A stretch of DNA of 64,000 nt, from NCBI RefSeq assembly GCF_902493215.1, contig NZ_CABUOL010000004.1, positions 62,001-126,000 of the forward strand. Reading direction: 5' to 3'. This DNA is from an uncultured Mediterranea sp. (lineage in GTDB: Bacteria; Bacteroidota; Bacteroidia; Bacteroidales; Bacteroidaceae). The notes under the pieces are model-generated. The model was not told the DNA's origin, did no database searches, and worked only from the letters and a program-made list of their open reading frames with translations. The translations under genes were made by a program, and so were the position numbers. How positions within the stretch are numbered: position 1 is the first letter of the stretch; each line of letters opens with the position of its first letter. This document shows positions 61,147 through 64,000 of the stretch, piece after piece.

Positions 61147-62451
61147 TCACTCATCATGCAACGCCTCCGCCGGCTGCACCTTCATGGCACGGCGGGCAGG
61201 ATACCACACGCCCACCACAATCATCACGGCCATCAGTAGCCACGATAGCACGAGGGCGAACAGGAAGCGGGAAGCATCGAAAGGAAGCTGTGTCACATCC
61301 ACCAGCTCGGCCACGCCGATGTTCAGCGCGATGATGGCAGCGGGCACGGCGGCCAGTGTCAACAGCAACAGTCCCTCGGCAATCAGACGCACGAAAATAC
61401 CCCGGCGCGTACTGCCCATCGCCATGCGGAGAGCCACCTCCTTGCGGCGGTGCTGCGTGCGGAACCAGAAAGTACCGATCACACCCAGGAAGATGTTGAG
61501 CAGCAGGAAGCCCAGGATGCAGAGCTGCGTCTTGACTTCGTTCACCTCCTCCAGTTCGCTGATGTATTGCAACTGGGTGAAGGGCTGGATGTCGAGTATG
61601 TAAATGTTGCCCACACGGTAAAGACGGTCGGCATCGGCCATCAGCGCGTCCACAAAGCCGTGATCGGCATCGGGCTTCACGCGCAGGCTCAACTGCAGGT
61701 AAGCGGGATTCTCATATTGCACCATCACCTCGCGCGGGAAATCCGCAGCCAGGAAGGGCCCACCCCACTGGTCGGACGTCTCGAAGTGATTCCAGCGCAT
61801 CGGCTCGGCAATGCCTGCCACACGCAGACGGTTGTCGCTGTCCGACTTCCACAAGGGTAACTGGCGGCCCAGCAACGGAGTGGCATCGGGCAAACCGAGC
61901 GCGTCATAGCGGGCAGTCACGTTACGCGACAGAATCATCGTACCCGGCCCCAACACAGCGGCCAGCGAGTCGGAGCTTGTGGTCCGCACCGTCTTTCCAT
62001 CGGCTCCCTGCACGGCTGCACCTTGAATGCGGAACAGACGCATATAATCGGGCTGCACCAGACGGAGCATGGCGTAAACGGAAACCGTATCTACAAAGGT
62101 CTCAATGCCGTTGCTGCCGTTATTGTAGGGAATGCTGTTCTGCGAGATGGCCACCGCTTCCACGCCGGGACGGTGGCGCAGGCGTTCGGCTATCTCCAAC
62201 AAGGCATCCATGTCGTCTTCCGCCGTATGGCCATCCTCGTAGAGGGCAGAGTTCGGAGTCAGCCGGTTCACCGTCAGGTTATAGCAATGTTCCGTATCGA
62301 AGCCCATCGGGGCGAAATAGACACGGGCCGTCGTGCAGCACCAGTCCACGATGTACCACAACACCACGAAGACAACCAACAGTTCCAAGGCGAGGAAGAA
62401 GTTGCTCCGCCATTCGTTTCGTATTTGAGTAAATATTTTCTTTTCCATCAT
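61147..62451 (-). CDS. FtsX/MacB-like ABC transporter permease, type 2
   Basis: 434 residues. Helix FFLALELLVVFVVLWYIVDW, periplasmic MacB-like domain, then ALRMAMGSTRRGIFVRLIAEGLLLL and the ending YPARRAMKVQPAEALHDE, nearly identical to the type 2 gene at 58425. It lies 25 bp after the type 1 gene at 62477, forming the second pair of the array. Confidence 0.85.
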   Translation of the reverse strand: MMEKKIFTQIRNEWRSNFFLALELLVVFVVLWYIVDWCCTTARVYFAPMGFDTEHCYNLTVNRLTPNSALYEDGHTAEDDMDALLEIAERLRHRPGVEAVAISQNSIPYNNGSNGIETFVDTVSVYAMLRLVQPDYMRLFRIQGAAVQGADGKTVRTTSSDSLAAVLGPGTMILSRNVTARYDALGLPDATPLLGRQLPLWKSDSDNRLRVAGIAEPMRWNHFETSDQWGGPFLAADFPREVMVQYENPAYLQLSLRVKPDADHGFVDALMADADRLYRVGNIYILDIQPFTQLQYISELEEVNEVKTQLCILGFLLLNIFLGVIGTFWFRTQHRRKEVALRMAMGSTRRGIFVRLIAEGLLLLTLAAVPAAIIALNIGVAELVDVTQLPFDASRFLFALVLSWLLMAVMIVVGVWYPARRAMKVQPAEALHDE

Positions 62452-62476
62452 GATTGTGTTTTCCTTCTATACATCC

Positions 62477-63763
62477 TTATCCTTCCCTGCCATTAATGGC
62501 CTCCACTATGTTCATCCGCGATGCCCTCCAGGCGGGGATACCCGCACTGAGCAGGTTCATCAGCAGGCAGAAGGCAAAAGCGGCCAGGAAAATCCACGGG
62601 CTGAGCAATTCGCCCGCCGTCAGACTGGTTTCGCCGGACAGATAGGCGTTGGTAGAGTTGCCGAAGAGGAAGCCGTTCAGCACGAAGGTGGCGGCATAGC
62701 TCAGCGCCAGCCCCAACAGGCCTGCCAGGCAGGTCAGCAGCAGATTCTCCAGGAACACCTGGCGCATCAGTTCGTTGGCCGTGGCGCCGAAGGCCTTGCG
62801 CACTCCGATTTCCGCCATCCGCTTCCGCATCCGCGACAGGGTCATGCTGCTCAGGTTGATGGCGGGCACGATGAGCAGGATGAGCATCACCATCACATAG
62901 CGCAGTACCACGCCCTGAACGTCGGGTTCCTGGCTCCACGTGCGGTAGAGGTGGGTGAACTGTGTGTCGGGCTGACCACGGTAGAACACCTCCACGCCCT
63001 CCTGCGCATCGTTGTACTTCTGCCGCAGGCGCTCACATTCCTCACGGATGGCGGGGAAGTCGGCGCGGCTGCGGGCCAGAATGACGGCACGCATCGGTCC
63101 CATCAGATTATAGCCCCACGAGTTGGCCTCGGCATCGCCAGCCGTGTAGGGTATCCACACCTGGGCATAGGCGTCCGTGGCCAGCATGGAGACATCGGCC
63201 ACCACGCCGCACACCTGGAAGTCCACATGGTTCAGTTCTATGTGCTGTCCGCTGACATCCGTACGCCCGAACAGGCGGCGGGCCACCGAAGCAGCAATGA
63301 CGGCACGGGGCAGGCCGCTGCTCAGGTCGGCCACCGTGAAAGGTTTGCCGTCGAGGAAGCGGAACTGGAACACTTGCCAGAAGGCCTCGTCGGTCTGCAC
63401 CCTGTCGGCCGTCATCTTGGCCCCGGCAGGCAGCGAAACGCGTACCTTGCCGGGATTCGATACCAGCGTGACAGCCTCGGCCGTGGTCAGCGTCTTGAAG
63501 CATTCGCGGCCGGTCTGCACCGACATGCTCGAGTTGGCGGAACTGCCGCTCAAGTCGCCCTTGGCGCGGTAGGACATATTGGGCACATAGAGCGAACGGC
63601 TGCGGTTCACCTCCGGCTCGCAGTCGGCTACACGCACCCGCAGGGTGATGACGATGACCATAATCATGCAGATGGAAAACGCCGTGCCCAGCACCGATAT
63701 CCAGCTGATGACGGGGTTCTCGCGCAGGTGATAAACAGCTTGTTGAATATAAAGTCGTAACAT
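62477..63763 (-). CDS. FtsX/MacB-like ABC transporter permease, type 1
   Basis: 428 residues. N-terminal helix (ISWISVLGTAFSICMIMVIVITL), MacB-like periplasmic domain (VCGVVADVSMLATDAYAQVWIPY), C-terminal helices with MVMLILLIVPAINLSSMTLSRMRKRMAEIGVRKAFGATANELM. Paralogue of the gene at 59683, same order in the pair. Confidence 0.85.
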   Translation of the reverse strand: MLRLYIQQAVYHLRENPVISWISVLGTAFSICMIMVIVITLRVRVADCEPEVNRSRSLYVPNMSYRAKGDLSGSSANSSMSVQTGRECFKTLTTAEAVTLVSNPGKVRVSLPAGAKMTADRVQTDEAFWQVFQFRFLDGKPFTVADLSSGLPRAVIAASVARRLFGRTDVSGQHIELNHVDFQVCGVVADVSMLATDAYAQVWIPYTAGDAEANSWGYNLMGPMRAVILARSRADFPAIREECERLRQKYNDAQEGVEVFYRGQPDTQFTHLYRTWSQEPDVQGVVLRYVMVMLILLIVPAINLSSMTLSRMRKRMAEIGVRKAFGATANELMRQVFLENLLLTCLAGLLGLALSYAATFVLNGFLFGNSTNAYLSGETSLTAGELLSPWIFLAAFAFCLLMNLLSAGIPAWRASRMNIVEAINGREG

Positions 63764-63767
63764 TTTT

Positions 63768-63862
63768 AACGGTTAGGGGTTAGGGGTTAACGGTTAGGGG
63801 TTAGTGGTTAGCGGTCAGCAATCATCCGGATGGCATACTAACCACTCACCGCTAACCACTAT
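63768..63862. repeat. Heptamer-based palindromic element, copy 3
   Basis: Symmetry centre CATCCGGATG (63823-63832). The left arm includes repeated GGTTAGG/GGGTTAG heptamers; the right arm has TAACCAC/CACCGC blocks. It separates the type 1 gene start at 63763 from the next type 2 gene end at 63866. Confidence 0.8.
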
Positions 63863-63865
63863 CTA

Positions 63866-64000
63866 TCACTCATCATGCAGCGCCTCGGCCGGCTGCACCT
63901 TCATGGCTCGGCGGGCAGGAAGCCCGATGCCGACACCGATCATGGCGGCGATAAGGACAAACGTAGTGACAGCACAGAAAGCCAGACGGGGCCACTCCAG
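63866..64000 (-). CDS. FtsX/MacB-like ABC transporter permease, type 2, C-terminal end only
   Basis: The last 44 codons and stop of a further type 2 permease, ending PARRAMKVQPAEALHDE like the other two. The rest lies beyond the window, so the array has at least five permease genes. Confidence 0.8.
   Translation of the reverse strand: MEWPRLAFCAVTTFVLIAAMIGVGIGLPARRAMKVQPAEALHDE

Noticed and set aside
63768..63862. TTAGGGG-like repeats as a telomere
   Set aside because: They are internal, short and mirrored, and recur at 58.3 and 61.1 kb between genes.
1..64000. tRNA, rRNA, insertion sequences or prophage
   Set aside because: No recognisable tRNA gene, ribosomal sequence, transposase, integrase or phage structural gene was seen in any intergenic gap or frame.

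Overview
The window is a continuous piece of a Bacteroidales (Bacteroides-like gut Bacteroidota) chromosome. Four things point there: many promoters of the TTTG-N19/20-TAnnTTTG type, a BioB-BioA fusion, DUF5723/DUF3868-type envelope proteins and exported lipoproteins, and an IbrA/IbrB-like pair. The genus cannot be fixed from the sequence. The addAB end and the biotin block read clearly more GC-rich than the middle. I saw no rRNA, tRNA, CRISPR array, insertion sequence, prophage or clear pseudogene.

Layout. 1-5.1 kb: an AddA-like helicase-nuclease (5' end outside the window) and AddB-like nuclease. 5.1-7.4 kb (-): GNAT protein, IbrA-like PAPS-reductase-family protein and IbrB-like ParB/Srx protein. 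7.9-12.7 kb (+): lipoprotein, DUF5723-like barrel and DUF3868/OmpA-like protein. 12.8-17.3 kb (-): FucP-like sugar transporter, YghZ-like aldo-keto reductase and Pif1-like helicase. 17.5-24.5 kb: DsbD-like protein, Dabb protein, uridine kinase plus MltF, an LpxH-like phosphoesterase, a retropepsin-like protein and a lipoprotein. 24.5-31.6 kb: TonB-dependent receptor, CAT-like acetyltransferase, two-component pair, small secreted protein and RmlD-like reductase. 31.7-46.9 kb (-): a 12-gene IclR-headed cluster. 47.2-52.9 kb (+): the biotin operon bioBA-F-G-C-D. 53-58.3 kb: glycosyltransferase, LolC/E-like permease, aminotransferase and fucose-isomerase-like protein. 58.4-64 kb (-): a tandem array of FtsX/MacB-like permeases that runs off the end.

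The two most unusual observations are these. (1) The IclR cluster joins exported c-type haem proteins (a beta-propeller di-haem peroxidase and a propeller/di-haem/FGE-sulfatase fusion), a CcsBA haem-lyase protein and an exported cupin with an FkbO/Hyg5 chorismatase-like enzyme, a stand-alone DAHP synthase, and an LsrF/DhaK/DhaL/VOC carbon module. I do not recognise it as a described pathway. (2) At least seven intergenic regions carry tandem arrays with a period of about 22 bp. Each array has its own sequence, but the unit length is shared and most units contain an imperfect palindrome. They occur in co-directional, divergent and convergent gaps. A separate heptamer-based palindrome with an ATCCGGAT core follows each permease pair in the last 6 kb.
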